NCBI GenBank assembly: GCA_018907035.1
Contig: JACCIC010000004.1
Span: forward strand, 6,501,001-6,565,000
DNA length: 64,000 nucleotides
Source of the DNA: Sycobia sp. Sy_11
Taxonomy: Eukaryota; Arthropoda; Insecta; Hymenoptera; Epichrysomallidae
Direction: 5' to 3'
The position numbers were made by a program, and so were the translations under genes. The notes under the pieces were generated by a model that was not told the origin of the DNA, ran no database searches, and saw only the letters and a list, made by a program, of their open reading frames with translations. This document shows, piece by piece, positions 63,170-64,000 of this stretch; position 1 is the stretch's first letter; the number at the start of each line of letters is the position of its first letter.

Positions 63170-63854
63170 CGATACGATTAGATATGAAAGTCTTGCGCAT
63201 CTCAATAAATTCCGAATGAAATCATTACTATTCTAGAAATTTTAATATGTCTCATAAATTCATTCTAGTTAATTCCTCTATATCTGCACCAGTAACGGGA
63301 TCGCATTTCATCAGCTAAATTTATCTTCAACTTCAGTTTATAGCCTCACTAAAAACCGCCCTGATTCAGTATGTACTTTCAGTTTTTGAATTTGTTTTTG
63401 AAAATTAGCTGAACATTTTGAAACTAACATGGGTTATATTTCGATAGACGAATAAACACCTTTTAACTATAATATTTGTCGGATAAATAATCAACTGGTA
63501 CTCCTCCAAACAATATCCAAGCCTTTTGCAGATATCCAGAAACAACAAACGGCAGCCATAAGTCCCCTTCCATTAAATATGTCCGTCTTTAACGACTAAT
63601 ACCAGTTTTACAACGAGACACATTCGATGAATTTTTTGGTACAAGGAGACGCTTCGTGGTTGCACACGTATACGGAAACACGTACATACATATACATAGT
63701 GCTCAGAGCAGCGGTTGCGTCTAGGTGATAAGGCACGCGTGCCACATATACGTAAAAGTGCCATCCTATTGTTTGAACGACGACCCCGTCCTATTATACG
63801 CGGCCGCACAATACCACACGTCCATAAGCTGCAGCCTGTCGAGAATCCCCCCTC

Positions 63855-63907
<53 letters not shown>

Positions 63908-64000
63908 CGGTGCGTTGCAACAGATGCGAGCGCCCTGAAAACCTGCGAGGCCGCCGGAATTTACGGATCGAACGCGGAGACGCAGCGGGCCACAGCGGAC
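63170..64000. other. Right edge: AT-rich flank rising to a GC-rich block
   Basis: Up to 63.55 kb I see nothing. From 63.56 kb composition rises, with a (CT)n tract and a GC-rich last 100 bp that may belong to a gene or promoter beyond the window. Confidence 0.4.
63856..63905. repeat. (CT)n microsatellite
   Basis: 50 bp of CT. Confidence 0.95.

Overview
The window looks like nuclear DNA of an insect, most likely a hymenopteran and possibly a parasitoid wasp. This rests on GT-AG introns of many kilobases, GC-rich exons in AT-rich flanks, very dense (TA)n and (GA/CT)n microsatellites, an aminergic-type insect GPCR and a cluster of MATH-BTB genes. The taxonomic call is inference; no gene here fixes the species. 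Most of the window is non-coding and few genes can be supported.

Left half (1-33.6 kb): the minus strand carries the start of a rhodopsin-family (class A) receptor. One exon (coding part 25576-25806) holds the N-terminus and TM1. A second exon (10827-10952) holds TM2 and the start of TM3. The exons join in phase 0 across a 14.6 kb intron. Exons for TM3 to the C-terminus are not visible and should lie beyond the left edge. A GC-rich block ending in a consensus donor (33593-33830, minus) is a candidate 5' untranslated exon.

Middle (33.6-42.3 kb): AT-rich DNA with one GC-rich island (36.4-37.2 kb), microsatellites and no recognisable gene.

Right half (42.3-64 kb): a MATH-BTB cluster. It contains a minus-strand MATH-BTB-BACK gene with a single-base frameshift (42425-43436), a tandemly duplicated decayed fragment (about 48.0-48.44 kb, plus) and an intact intronless MATH-BTB gene without BACK (53279-54133, plus). 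Such proteins usually act as substrate adaptors of Cullin-3 ubiquitin ligases. Around them lie retroelement remains: an integrase-like fragment (49.2-49.5 kb), a GIY-YIG-like fragment of Penelope type (62.9-63.2 kb), and several copies of an AT-rich repeat family arranged as inverted pairs with a hammerhead-like motif in the spacer (44.7-45.4, 51.7-52.0, 55.7-56.0 kb; solo copy at 14.4 kb). The best unexplained structures are these inverted composites, an 88-bp near-perfect palindrome at 51.2 kb, a perfect 16-bp hairpin just 3' of the minus-strand BTB gene, and a 10-mer recurring only in GC-rich islands.
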